Notes under the pieces: model-generated | Databases searched by the model: none | What the model was told of the DNA's origin: nothing | The model's input: only the letters and a program-made list of their open reading frames with translations | In this document: positions 22,880 to 31,095 of the stretch, piece by piece | Position numbering within the stretch: the stretch's first letter is position 1 | Layout of the letters: each line of letters starts with the position of its first letter | Made by a program: the position numbers and the translations under genes | Origin: Nonomuraea aridisoli | GTDB lineage: Bacteria; Actinomycetota; Actinomycetes; Streptosporangiales; Streptosporangiaceae | Reading direction: 5' to 3' | Length of the DNA: 37,202 nt | NCBI RefSeq assembly: GCF_003236395.1 | Contig: NZ_POUD01000066.1 | Location: forward strand, 1 to 37,202

Positions 22880-25192
22880 ATGAGACCCCCCGACAGCATC
22901 CGCCGCATCCTCGCCACCAGCCTCACCGCCCTGCTCGCCCTCCCCCTCGCCGCGTTACCGGCGGCCGCGTCGGGCGAGCGGCCCACGGACCGTGACCCGC
23001 GGGGCATCCGCCTCGAACGCCTCGACCGCGGCCTCGTCGCCGTCCCGAGCGATGAGGGCGTCTTCCTGAGCTGGCGTCTCCTCGGTGACGAGGTCACCGG
23101 GCACGGCGACGCGGGCATGACGGGCGCCGACTTCCGCGTCTACCGCGACGGCCGCCGCATCGCCACGGTCACCGACAGCACCAACTACCGCGACCCCGGC
23201 GGAACGGCCGCGTCCGAGTACCGCGTCGCCCCGGTCGTCAGGGGCCGCGAGGGCCGGCGCAGCGCCCCGGCCACACCCTGGGTTGAATCGTTTCATGACC
23301 TCCCGCTGAAGAAGCCGGCCGACGGGGTGACCCCGGCGGGCGAGGCGTACACCTACGAGGCCAACGACCTGAGCGTGGGCGACGTGGACGGCGACGGCCG
23401 GTACGAGTACGTCGTCAAGTGGTACCCCTCGAACGCCAAGGACGTCTCGCAGCGCGGCTACACCGGCAACACCTACCTCGACACCTACGAGCTCGACGGA
23501 ACCCTGCGCTGGCGGCTCGACCTGGGCGTGAACATCCGTTCCGGCGCCCACTACACCCAGTTCCTCGTCTACGACCTCGACGGCGACGGCCGCTCGGAGC
23601 TGATGCTCAAGACCGCGCCGGGCACCAAGGCCATCCGGTACGGCGCCGGCGGCCGGGTCGTCTCCGAGCGCTACGTCACGATGCCGCGCGCGGACGTCAA
23701 GGCCGGCCACTCCCACGACGACGACCACCGCATGAGCGCGGCGGACTACTTCGACCACGTCGTGCGGATGTTCGAGCGGTGGCACGAGCACCCCGAGGTC
23801 AGGGCCGGACGCTGGCCCGCGACGCTGGAGCAGGCCTTCGGCATCGAGCCCCGCCATTCCTACCCCCTCTCCCACGACGACGCCGTGGAGCTCGCCACCT
23901 ACTTCGTCGACACCTACGCGCCGTCCCGCAGCGGCAACAACCGGCTGCGGGAGTTCGAAGGGTTCGTCCTGACCGGCCCCGAGTACCTGTCGGTCTTCGA
24001 CGGCGCGACCGGCGAGGAGCTGCAGACGATCCCGTACAAGCCCGGCCGGGACGACGACGGCCTGCTGTGGGGCGACTACGCGATGTCCAGGATCGAGCCG
24101 GGCAACCGCGTGGACCGCTACCTGGCCTCGGTCGCCTACCTCGACGGCGAACGCCCGTCGGCGATCTTCGCCCGCGGCTACTACACCCGCGCCACGCTCG
24201 TCGCCTACGACTGGAACGGCCACCGCCTCAAGGAGGTCTGGTACGCCGACAGCGGCCACGTGCCGATGGCCAACCCGTTCAACGCCGCGCCCCACGGCGT
24301 CCCGGGCAGCGATCCGGAGTACGCGGACCTGACCACGCAGGGCTTCCACTCGATGAGCGCGGCCGACGTGGACGGCGACGGCCGCCAGGAGGTCGTGTAC
24401 GGCGCCGCGACCATCGACGACGACGGTGACCTGCTCTACTCCTCCTTCGCCGAGGCCCCGCCGCAGAGCAACGTGCCGGGGCAGAACGTGCGCCTCGGCC
24501 ACGGCGACGCCATGCACGTGGGCGACTTCGACCCCGACCGCCCCGGCCTGGAGATCTGGACGGTGCACGAGGGCGGCGCGTCGGCCCCGTACGGGTGGGC
24601 GTTGCGCGACGCCGCCACCGGAGAGGTGATCCACGGCGGCTACAGCGGCGTGGACACCGGGCGCGGCATGGTCGGCGACATCGACCCGGCCGTCCGGGGC
24701 GTCGAGACGTGGTCGTCGATGCCGCCCGACCAGCAGGTCCAGGCGGGGCTGTGGTCGGCGCGCGGCGAGCACCTGGGCCGGAACGCCCCGGGCACGAACA
24801 TGAGCATCCGCTGGGCGGCCGACATGACGACCCAGATCGTCAACGGCTCCGGCGCGCAGGCGCCCACCGTGGACGACTGGAGGCGCGGCAGGCTGCTGAC
24901 CGCCGACGGCGCGGTCACGAACAACGGCACGAAGGGCAACCCGGGCCTGGTGGCCGACGTGTTCGGCGACTGGCGGGAGGAACTGCTCGTACGCACCGCC
25001 GACAGCTCCGCGCTGCGCATCTTCGTCAGCACCGAGGTGACCGGCAGGAAGTTGTACACGCTGATGCACGACGCGCAGTACCGGGTCGAGGTGGCCCGGC
25101 AGCAGACCGCCTACAACCAGCCGGCGTACCCGAGCTTCTACTTCGGCTCCGACATCGACTGGTCGAAGGTCCCCGTACCCCGCGTCAAGTGA
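22880..25192 (+). CDS. secreted rhamnogalacturonan lyase, polysaccharide lyase family 11
   Basis: A 770-residue protein with a signal peptide (RRILATSLTALLALPLAALPAAA). The mature part is of the YesW/YesX (PL11) type: RLDRGLVAV...VFLSWRLLG and FRVYRDGRRIATV near the start, repeated calcium-binding turns such as DVDGDGRYEY, DLDGDGRSE and DVDGDGRQE, and the C-terminal YRVEVARQQTAYNQPAYPSFYFG. PL11 enzymes cleave the rhamnosyl-galacturonate backbone of pectin by beta-elimination. ATG 22880 is preferred over GTG 22874 because GGAG is then 5 bases away. A possible second operator lies inside the gene at 23283-23296. Confidence 0.93.
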   Translation: MRPPDSIRRILATSLTALLALPLAALPAAASGERPTDRDPRGIRLERLDRGLVAVPSDEGVFLSWRLLGDEVTGHGDAGMTGADFRVYRDGRRIATVTDSTNYRDPGGTAASEYRVAPVVRGREGRRSAPATPWVESFHDLPLKKPADGVTPAGEAYTYEANDLSVGDVDGDGRYEYVVKWYPSNAKDVSQRGYTGNTYLDTYELDGTLRWRLDLGVNIRSGAHYTQFLVYDLDGDGRSELMLKTAPGTKAIRYGAGGRVVSERYVTMPRADVKAGHSHDDDHRMSAADYFDHVVRMFERWHEHPEVRAGRWPATLEQAFGIEPRHSYPLSHDDAVELATYFVDTYAPSRSGNNRLREFEGFVLTGPEYLSVFDGATGEELQTIPYKPGRDDDGLLWGDYAMSRIEPGNRVDRYLASVAYLDGERPSAIFARGYYTRATLVAYDWNGHRLKEVWYADSGHVPMANPFNAAPHGVPGSDPEYADLTTQGFHSMSAADVDGDGRQEVVYGAATIDDDGDLLYSSFAEAPPQSNVPGQNVRLGHGDAMHVGDFDPDRPGLEIWTVHEGGASAPYGWALRDAATGEVIHGGYSGVDTGRGMVGDIDPAVRGVETWSSMPPDQQVQAGLWSARGEHLGRNAPGTNMSIRWAADMTTQIVNGSGAQAPTVDDWRRGRLLTADGAVTNNGTKGNPGLVADVFGDWREELLVRTADSSALRIFVSTEVTGRKLYTLMHDAQYRVEVARQQTAYNQPAYPSFYFGSDIDWSKVPVPRVK
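23283..23296. promoter_or_regulatory. intragenic LacI-like site in the PL11 gene
   Basis: TTGAATCGTTTCAT contains TGAA/TTCA arms around TCGT and the LacI core AANCGNTT. It matches 11 of 14 positions of the upstream dyad. Here the coding sequence uses GTT GAA TCG TTT CAT; AT-ending codons are otherwise rare in this gene, consistent with selection for a DNA site. Confidence 0.4.
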
Positions 25193-25196
25193 AAAG

Positions 25197-25224
25197 GAGG
25201 GCGCCCCGTGTCAGGGGCGCCCTC
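25197..25224. terminator. strong bidirectional hairpin terminator
   Basis: Perfect 11-bp stem GAGGGCGCCCC / GGGGCGCCCTC with loop GTGTCA, just after the PL11 stop and before the end of the convergent gene at 25240. A-rich on the left (GAAAAG) and CTCTTC on the right. Confidence 0.75.
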
Positions 25225-25239
25225 TTCGGAGGTCTGTCG

Positions 25240-25803
25240 TCAGCGGGTGGGCTTCTTCACCCAGACGGGCTGCGCCTGCTCGGTGTCCTTCTCGGCCCAG
25301 GCGCCGGTGGAGAAGGCGACCGGGTGGCTCTTCTTGCCGACGCCGTCGCCCCACTTGGTGATGACGTACTGGATGTCGATGTGGCCGGCGCCGGAGCCGC
25401 CGTCGACGCCGAGCGTCTCGGTGTTGAAGCGGCCGCCGGTCAGCTCGGCGAAGGTCTTGCCGTCGAGGTCGAGCATGATGCCGCGGCTGGAGGGCTCGCC
25501 GGGACCGCGGTCACCGACGAAGAACGGCATCTTCTTGCCCTTGTAGATGACGTAGCCCTCGGTCATCAGCGGCCAGCTGGGGCTGGCGGCCATGCCCTTC
25601 TGCATGGGCTTGCCGCTGGCGGGCAGGCCGGTGTCGCCGGCGCGGCCGGAGGCGTCGTCCCAGAAGTACGACGCCGTCGTCGTGCCCTGCAGCATGACCT
25701 TCTCTTCCGCGCCGGTGTCGGCGTGCGCCGCGGCGGTGCCCATAGTGAGGGCGGTCACGGCGGAGGCGGTGAGCATGGCGACGGTACGCAGGCGAGCAGA
25801 CAT
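25240..25803 (-). CDS. small secreted protein, possibly double-psi beta-barrel type
   Basis: A 187-residue protein with a signal peptide (SARLRTVAMLTASAVTALTMGTAAAHA). The mature part has TTTASYFWDDASGRAGDTGLPASGKPM, GYVIYKGKKMPFFVGDRGPG and GIMLDLDGKTFAELTGG, a pattern reminiscent of 3D/RlpA-like barrels where an Asp-rich strand follows a basic-aromatic segment. I do not recognise the family with certainty. The ATG at 25803 is chosen because the signal sequence begins there, with AAAGGA about 13 bases upstream. It converges on the PL11 gene and shares its terminator. Confidence 0.7.
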   Translation of the reverse strand: MSARLRTVAMLTASAVTALTMGTAAAHADTGAEEKVMLQGTTTASYFWDDASGRAGDTGLPASGKPMQKGMAASPSWPLMTEGYVIYKGKKMPFFVGDRGPGEPSSRGIMLDLDGKTFAELTGGRFNTETLGVDGGSGAGHIDIQYVITKWGDGVGKKSHPVAFSTGAWAEKDTEQAQPVWVKKPTR

Positions 25804-26196
25804 CAAGAATTCAGGTCCTTTGATAGGGGCCGGGACACTTTGCGCTCGCGTGACTGAGACGTAGCCGGGCAGCACGCCGTGCGGACACTACGTCGGAGCG
25901 CTGGAGAAACCGTGGAGTGGGAGTCCCCTGCCACGAGGGGCCTGCCTCCGTGGGTAACGTGCAGGTCACCCATCGGGCAACGGTGACCACGTTAGCGGCT
26001 CAAACCGGACAAACGCAAACGAATCGCCATCAATCGGGCATAGATCTACCTGCGAACGTCAAGCGCAGGGCACGTCCCCGCGATCGCCGGACTGCTCGTC
26101 GTGCCGTGGTCGTCGCTATCGTGGTTCGCACCTCATCGCCGGCCGAGATCCTGACGGGCGTCTCGGCCGAGCCCCCCGCCGAGAAAGGACCGCGTC
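25804..26196. other. divergent intergenic region with a structured element
   Basis: About 390 bp between the secreted protein and SDR genes, with no supported coding frame. It holds a long imperfect hairpin at 25955-25994: GGTCACC/GGTGACC (7 bp), extended by TAACGT/ACGTTA after a three-base bulge, around an 11-base loop. The stretch 25990-26060 is less GC-rich than its surroundings and probably carries promoters. Confidence 0.5.
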
Positions 26197-26949
26197 GTGA
26201 CGGAACAGCACAACCGGGTCGCCGTGGTCACCGGGGCGGGGTCGGGCATCGGCAGGCACGCCGCGCTCGCCCTCCACGACGACGGCTACCGCGTGGTGCT
26301 GGCCGGGCGGCGAGAAGCGGCCCTTCAGGAGACCGCGCGAGCCACCGGCGGCGATGACGGCACCGTGCTCGTGGCGCCGTGCGACGTCACCGAGCCGGAG
26401 GCCGTGCGCGCGTTGTTCGCCCGCTGCGCCGACCGGTTCGGCCAGGTGGACGTGCTCGTCAACAACGCGGGGATCTTCGGGCCGTCCGCGCCCTTCGACG
26501 AGATCTCCCCCGAGCAGTGGTCCGACGTCGTACGGACGAACCTGACCGGCGCGTTCCTGTGCGCTCAGGAGGCGTTCCGCCACATGAAGGCGCGCGGCGG
26601 CCGGATCATCAACAACGGCTCCCTGTCGGCGCACGTGCCACGCCCGCACGCCGCCGCCTACACGGCCACCAAACACGCCGTCACCGGCCTGACCAAGGCG
26701 ATCTCCCTGGAGGGCCGCCCGTACGGCATCGCGTGCGGGCAGATCGACGTCGGCAACGCCGCGACGGACATGACCGAGGCGATGAGCCGGGGCGTGCTGC
26801 AGGCCGACGGCTCCGTCGCGCCCGAGCCGACCATGGACGTGCGGCGGGTCGCCGAGGCCGTCGTGTTCATGGCCGGGCTGCCGCTCGACGCGAACGTCCA
26901 GTTCATGACCGTCATGGCGACCACGATGCCGTTCATCGGCCGCGGGTGA
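26197..26949 (+). CDS. short-chain dehydrogenase/reductase
   Basis: A 250-residue classical SDR. The cofactor motif TGAGSGIG is at residues 10-17, NNAG follows near 88, the catalytic Ser is in NNGSLSAHVP and the catalytic pair is YTATK. GTG start with AAAGGA upstream. The GRR after the second beta strand (VLAGRREAA) suggests NADP(H) preference. The gene stands alone between a divergent secreted protein and a convergent peptidase, so the substrate cannot be inferred. Confidence 0.92.
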   Translation: MTEQHNRVAVVTGAGSGIGRHAALALHDDGYRVVLAGRREAALQETARATGGDDGTVLVAPCDVTEPEAVRALFARCADRFGQVDVLVNNAGIFGPSAPFDEISPEQWSDVVRTNLTGAFLCAQEAFRHMKARGGRIINNGSLSAHVPRPHAAAYTATKHAVTGLTKAISLEGRPYGIACGQIDVGNAATDMTEAMSRGVLQADGSVAPEPTMDVRRVAEAVVFMAGLPLDANVQFMTVMATTMPFIGRG

Positions 26950-26983
26950 CCCCGCGCCTGTGACCGCTTCCAGGCGCGGGGTC
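26948..26983. terminator. strong bidirectional hairpin terminator
   Basis: Perfect 13-bp stem GACCCCGCGCCTG / CAGGCGCGGGGTC with a ten-base loop. It begins within the SDR stop codon and ends 7 bp before the 3' end of the convergent peptidase gene. Confidence 0.75.
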
Positions 26984-26990
26984 GTGGGCG

Positions 26991-28412
26991 TCAGGGGGTG
27001 CGGCGGTCGGGGAGCATGTCGTCGGCCGGGACGGCCGCCGCCTCCACGGTCCGCAGCGCCGGCGACACCCCCGCCCAGCGCCGCAGGGTGGCCGTCGCCG
27101 CCGCGCGGTCGGCCTCGGACAGGCGGGCGATGTTGGCGCCGTGGTTCGCGCCGGGCGCGACGTACAGGTACGAGTCGCGCCGGCTCGGGGTGAACCGCTC
27201 GGCGCTCCACGGGTCGTTCTCGCCGTACACGAACATCATCCGCTCGGATCCCGTACGCACCCACCGGTCCACGTCCAGCATCGGCCGCGGGTCGTGCCGC
27301 GAGCGGAGCTCGGCGGGGATGACCGAGTTGGGCTGGTAGAGCCCGCGATGGCGCATCAGCCCGCGCAGGTGCTCGAACCTGAGGTCCGGCCAGCCGAGCT
27401 GGGTGGCCGCCTGGTAGTAGTACGGCGTGTAGTAGTCGAGGCCCTGGTCGGTGTAGAAGCCGAAGAACGTGACGGCGTCGATCCACGCGTACAGCTCGGC
27501 GTCCGTGGCCGTCGCGGGCGGCACGGCCGGGCAGTCCGCCACCGACATGTACTGCCAGAACGCCCACGCCGTGTCGAGCACCGTCATCTCGAACGACCGG
27601 TCGGCGCTGCCGAGGGTCCTCGTGAAGGTGTAGCCGTTGCGCGCGGCGTCCTGCTCCAGCAACGCCACCATGCGCTCGCGCCGCTTGAGCGCCTCACGCT
27701 GCACGTTCTCCACCGCGGTACGGCAGTCCTCGGGGCCTACGCCGGCGAAGAACCGGTCGTAGGCGTGGTCCTGCGGGTTCACCGGGTCGTTCGGGGCGAC
27801 GTAGGCGACGACGCCGTCCACGTCGCCGGGGTAGAAGCGGCGGTGGTAGACGGACGTCATGCCGCCCTTGCTGGCGCCCGTCTGCATCCACTTGCCGGAG
27901 TAGATCGTCTTGAGCGCCTCGACGATCCGGTGCTCGTCGGTCGCCTCCTGCCAGATGGTCAGGTCGTCCCAGTCGGCCGGCTCGGGGCGGGAGGTGCGGA
28001 AGAAGCGGTGTTCCACCGACACCTGGTTGCCGTCGAGCAGCTGGGCGGGCTCCGTGCGCGACGGCGTGGGGTTCACGGGGAGGCCGTACCCGCCCGTGTA
28101 GAGGACGACCGGCGCGTCCGCCGAACGGTGGAGCAGGGTGAGCCGCTGCTCGAACGTCCCCTTGCCGGGATGCTTGTGGTCGACCGGCTGGGTGAAGGAC
28201 AGGACGAAGAAGCGGTACCCGGCCTGCTGCGTCTCCGACACCACGGTGAGCCCGGGGATGGCCCTGAGCCTTTCCAGCAGGTCGTCCTGCGCGGCGACGG
28301 TGTTCGCCTGGGCCTGGGCGGCCGGCCGGGCCTGGGCGGGCAGGGTGTGGAGGGTGAGGGCCGAGGTGACGGCCATCGAGGCGGCCAGTGCCGCTAATAA
28401 CCGGGATCGCAC
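26991..28412 (-). CDS. secreted tripeptidyl aminopeptidase, S37 (PS-10) family
   Basis: A 473-residue secreted serine peptidase. The GTG at 28412 is chosen because AAGGAG lies 8-9 bases upstream and the signal peptide (RSRLLAALAASMAVTSALTLHTLPAQA) begins there. Features of the Streptomyces PS-10 family are TQPVDHKHP, SVEHRFF, the nucleophile elbow TGASKGGM, AYVAPNDP, the Asp-region FVYGENDPW and the His region PGANHGANI. Such enzymes remove N-terminal peptides from extracellular proteins. The monocistronic layout shows no functional partner. Confidence 0.93.
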   Translation of the reverse strand: MRSRLLAALAASMAVTSALTLHTLPAQARPAAQAQANTVAAQDDLLERLRAIPGLTVVSETQQAGYRFFVLSFTQPVDHKHPGKGTFEQRLTLLHRSADAPVVLYTGGYGLPVNPTPSRTEPAQLLDGNQVSVEHRFFRTSRPEPADWDDLTIWQEATDEHRIVEALKTIYSGKWMQTGASKGGMTSVYHRRFYPGDVDGVVAYVAPNDPVNPQDHAYDRFFAGVGPEDCRTAVENVQREALKRRERMVALLEQDAARNGYTFTRTLGSADRSFEMTVLDTAWAFWQYMSVADCPAVPPATATDAELYAWIDAVTFFGFYTDQGLDYYTPYYYQAATQLGWPDLRFEHLRGLMRHRGLYQPNSVIPAELRSRHDPRPMLDVDRWVRTGSERMMFVYGENDPWSAERFTPSRRDSYLYVAPGANHGANIARLSEADRAAATATLRRWAGVSPALRTVEAAAVPADDMLPDRRTP

Positions 28413-28503
28413 GGTTTCGGTCTCCTTGGAGGGGGATGTACCGCCCGACGGTATACGCGGCAGGCCCACCCGAACCACCCCGCCGGCGCGCGAGTTTCGC
28501 CGA

Positions 28504-28519
28504 GCGGGGCGTTCCCCGC
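28504..28519. terminator. short hairpin after the SMR pair
   Basis: Six-bp perfect stem GCGGGG/CCCCGC with a four-base loop, just beyond the stop of the second SMR gene. A weak terminator candidate. Confidence 0.35.
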
Positions 28520-28524
28520 GGTCC

Positions 28525-28845
28525 TCACACTCCCGCGGCCACTCTCAGCAGAACGACGCCACCGACGATCGAGGCGAAAGAGACCACCTTGACCGGGGTG
28601 ATCTTCTCCTTGTAGATCAGCGCGCCGAGGATCACGGTGCCGATGGAGCCGATCCCCGTCCAGACGGTGTAGCCGACCCCCACGTCCAGCGTCTTCAGCG
28701 CCAGGCTCAGGAAGAAGATGCCGCCCGCGGCGGACACCAGCGTGAAGACCGAGGGCCACAGCCGGGTGAACCCCTTGGTGGCGTTGGTGCCGAGCGCGAA
28801 GCCGATCTCGAAGACGATCGCGACGGCCAGGTAGATCCATTCCAT
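28525..28845 (-). CDS. SMR family efflux protein, second subunit
   Basis: A 106-residue small multidrug resistance protein with four helices. The membrane Glu typical of SMR proteins is in helix 1 (AIVFEIGFAL), and helices 2-3 contain LSLALKTLDVGVGYTVWTGIG. SMR proteins export cationic compounds in exchange for protons. It follows its paralogue by 36 bp; paired SMR genes often make a heterodimer (EbrAB/YkkCD type). An 86-bp block (28648-28733) is identical to that in the first gene. Confidence 0.9.
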   Translation of the reverse strand: MEWIYLAVAIVFEIGFALGTNATKGFTRLWPSVFTLVSAAGGIFFLSLALKTLDVGVGYTVWTGIGSIGTVILGALIYKEKITPVKVVSFASIVGGVVLLRVAAGV

Positions 28846-29099
28846 GACGAGGTGCCTTTCGGTGTCGAGTGGTGAGCGGGGTCAGGCGGCGGCGCGCCGG
28901 TCGGACAGCTTCAGCCCGAGCACCCCGCCGATGATCAGCACGAAGGCCAGCGCCTTGCCGGGGGTCATCACCTCGTCGAAGATCAGCGTGCCGAGCACCA
29001 CGGTCCCGACGGCGCCGATCCCCGTCCAGACGGTGTAGCCGACCCCCACGTCCAGCGTCTTCAGCGCCAGGCTCAGGAAGAAGATGCCGCCCGCGGCGG
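28648..29099. repeat. 86-bp exact direct repeat shared by the SMR genes
   Basis: Bases 28648-28733 and 29014-29099 are identical, offset by 366 bp. The block encodes helices 2-3 and lies at the same distance from both start codons. This suggests recent duplication or gene conversion. Confidence 0.85.
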
Positions 29100-29211
29100 C
29101 GGCGACGGTGAGCAGGGACGGGCCGAGCCGGGTGAAACCTTCGGTGGCGTTCGTGGCGAGCGCGAAGACCACCTCGAACACCGCGGCGATGAGCAGATAG
29201 CCCCAAGCCAT
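28882..29211 (-). CDS. SMR family efflux protein, first subunit
   Basis: A 109-residue four-helix SMR protein beginning MAWGYLLIAAVFEVVFAL, with the membrane Glu in helix 1. ATG 29211 (GAAGGG upstream) is preferred because an extension to 29262 would run through the MarR operator. The C-terminus (LKLSDRRAAA) is more charged than in the second subunit, as is common in antiparallel SMR pairs. It is divergent from the marR gene across the large palindrome at 29237. Confidence 0.9.
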   Translation of the reverse strand: MAWGYLLIAAVFEVVFALATNATEGFTRLGPSLLTVAAAAGGIFFLSLALKTLDVGVGYTVWTGIGAVGTVVLGTLIFDEVMTPGKALAFVLIIGGVLGLKLSDRRAAA

Positions 29212-29236
29212 GACGATTCCCTTCGAGACATTTGCT

Positions 29237-29267
29237 TGTACATGCATATTCTGTGCATGCATGTACA
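29237..29267. promoter_or_regulatory. 31-bp palindrome, likely MarR operator
   Basis: Perfect 11-bp arms TGTACATGCAT and ATGCATGTACA separated by nine bases, AT-rich compared with the surroundings, midway between the divergent SMR pair and the marR gene. Confidence 0.75.
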
Positions 29268-29298
29268 GTGGATGTCAATCCGGAAGGGAGGCGCCCCG

Positions 29299-29730
29299 AT
29301 GACGAAGACCGATGACGAGATGTGGGTCGGCGTCGTACGGCTGCACGCCCGGGTCGAGCACGCGCTGGCCACGGCGCTGCAGCGCCACGGGCTCGGCCTG
29401 TCGGAATACCGCGCCCTGTGCCACCTCTCCACGGCGGACGGCGGCGAGCTGCGCATGCAGGAGCTCGCCGACCTCCTGGGGCTCAACCAGAGCTCGGTCA
29501 CCCGCCTGGTCGGGCGCCTGGAAGCGGCCGGCCTGACCCGGCGCGACCTGTGCGTTGACGACCGCCGCGGGGTCTACACGGTCATCACCGACGAGGGCAG
29601 GGCCCGCAAGGAGGCCGCCACCGCGCTCTACGAAGAGACCCTGACCGCTGCTCTCGACCGCGCCGCCACCGACGGCCTGTCCCCCGTCGTGACGGCCCTG
29701 CGCGCCTCGCCCACCCCCGCCCACAGCTAG
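29299..29730 (+). CDS. MarR family transcriptional regulator
   Basis: A 143-residue MarR regulator with the winged helix GLSEYRALCHLS...MQELADLLGLNQSSVTRLVGRLEAAGLTRRDLCVDDRRGVYTVIT. The ATG at 29299 has GGGAGG at proper spacing; upstream ATGs at 29236 and 29272 would overlap the operator or lie beside it. It probably represses the divergent SMR efflux pair and itself, and is released by cationic or phenolic ligands as in other MarR systems. Confidence 0.92.
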   Translation: MTKTDDEMWVGVVRLHARVEHALATALQRHGLGLSEYRALCHLSTADGGELRMQELADLLGLNQSSVTRLVGRLEAAGLTRRDLCVDDRRGVYTVITDEGRARKEAATALYEETLTAALDRAATDGLSPVVTALRASPTPAHS

Positions 29731-29789
29731 GACTCCGGTCGTCCATCGCGATCGTGGTGACTTCGGGGGTGAGCTGCGGCCCCACCGTC

Positions 29790-30191
29790 CTATCCGACGC
29801 GTTCGGCGTTGGAGTCGTAGCCGCCACCGCCCGGATAGATCCAGGCTCCGGTGAGCGTGCGGCCGTCGGGGCTGAAGGTGCCCTGGTAGTAGGCAGGGGA
29901 ACCACGCTCACCCGCCCAGATGGTGAGGGTGTCGCCGTCGAGTTCGTAGGTGTAGTCGAGGGTGCTGCCGTCGTCTCCGTAGTAACGGGACTTGATGTCG
30001 GCGCTGGGCTCGGCCATCAGCTTCCGTTCCCGGCCGATGATCTCGATGCCGTGCGTGTCGCCGAGGTGGACATCCTGTTGGAGGAAGAAGTCGTTCAGCC
30101 GGCGGTAGGTCACGGTTCCCTCGTGCCCTCCGGTGATCTTCCACGTGCCGATGAGCCTGGTCAGGGCCTGTAGTGCTCGGTCGTCGGCCAT
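29790..30191 (-). CDS. conserved hypothetical protein, lipocalin/DUF1579-like
   Basis: A 133-residue soluble protein without signal peptide. GTWKITGGHEGTVTYRRL near the N-terminus and the later YTYELDGDTLTIWAGER...YQGTFSPDGRTLTGAW pattern suggest a small beta-barrel of the DUF1579/lipocalin-like type often found in actinomycetes. AAGGAG precedes the ATG. No enzymatic residues are recognised and the function is unknown. It ends 59 bp from the convergent marR gene. Confidence 0.75.
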   Translation of the reverse strand: MADDRALQALTRLIGTWKITGGHEGTVTYRRLNDFFLQQDVHLGDTHGIEIIGRERKLMAEPSADIKSRYYGDDGSTLDYTYELDGDTLTIWAGERGSPAYYQGTFSPDGRTLTGAWIYPGGGGYDSNAERVG

Positions 30192-30321
30192 CGCCGTCTC
30201 CTTCGAAGCGGGTCGTCGTCTCTACAGACCGGCGCCGGCCGGAAAACTCATCGGTCCTCAAGACGGGTCATCAGGGATGGCAACGGGACGACCGTTCGGC
30301 GCTCACCGAGCGTGCGGTGGT

Positions 30322-31095
30322 TCAGCGGACGTCCGTGCGGAGGACCCGCACGAAACCGGCCGCCAGGGGGAGCACGATCCAGGCCAGGGCCGAGGTGGCC
30401 AGGCGGACGGCGTCGACGGCCGTCATGTCGGCGGTCATCAGGGCGTTCGTGGTGGCGTTGAGATCCAGCCAGGCGGCCAGGGTCTCGCCTGTCGTGCCCA
30501 GCTGCGCGACGAAGCTCCAGACCATCGGGCTCACCAGGCAGATGACGATCGCGGCGGGGGCGTTGCGCAGCAACAGACCGAGAGCCAGCCCCTCCCCGGT
30601 CACGAGGATCATCGTGGCGATCCAGCCGAGCAGGCCCAAGGGATCGACGGTCCAGTCGGCCGCCCCGCCGCGCACGGCCGTCGCGAGGGCCGCGACCAGC
30701 AGCGCGACCAGGCTGACCGCCACGGCCGCCGCCACGGCGGCCACGCACTTGGCGGCCGGCACCCGGGCCCGGCGCGGCTCCAGCGTGAACGTGGTCAGCG
30801 CCGTGCGGTGGCTCCACTCCCCCGTCATCGTCAGGACGCCGAGCACCGGCAGCAGCACCCCGAGCGCGATCGCCGCCGTCCCGGCCAGGGTGAAGAAACG
30901 TGCCTCGCCGGTCGCCACGCTGCGCCCGACGACGAGCGCGAGCGACAGGACGACCAGGACGGCGCTCAGCACGAGGTTGCCGCGCGTGTCGAACAACTTG
31001 CGCGTCTCGACCCGCAGCAGCCTGCCGAACGGAACGCCCCGGGAGGCGCCCGCGGCCCGCGGACGGGAGGGGATGCCGGAGGTGGTCGTGGTCAT
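30322..31095 (-). CDS. ABC-2 type transporter permease
   Basis: A 257-residue integral membrane protein with about six helices. The N-terminus FGRLLRVETRKLFDTRGN is typical of ABC-2 permeases of actinobacterial exporters, and TMTGEWSHRTALTTFTLEPRR forms the loop after helix 2. The ATG at 31095 overlaps the ATPase stop by four bases (ATGA). It forms an exporter with that ATPase, beside a two-component system, an arrangement common for systems responding to cell-envelope stress or peptides. Confidence 0.88.
   Translation of the reverse strand: MTTTTSGIPSRPRAAGASRGVPFGRLLRVETRKLFDTRGNLVLSAVLVVLSLALVVGRSVATGEARFFTLAGTAAIALGVLLPVLGVLTMTGEWSHRTALTTFTLEPRRARVPAAKCVAAVAAAVAVSLVALLVAALATAVRGGAADWTVDPLGLLGWIATMILVTGEGLALGLLLRNAPAAIVICLVSPMVWSFVAQLGTTGETLAAWLDLNATTNALMTADMTAVDAVRLATSALAWIVLPLAAGFVRVLRTDVR

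Noticed and set aside
25917..26357. Forward frame of 146 codons in the divergent intergenic region
   Set aside because: It overlaps the start of the SDR gene, has no ribosome binding site, and has unbiased composition with no recognisable domain.
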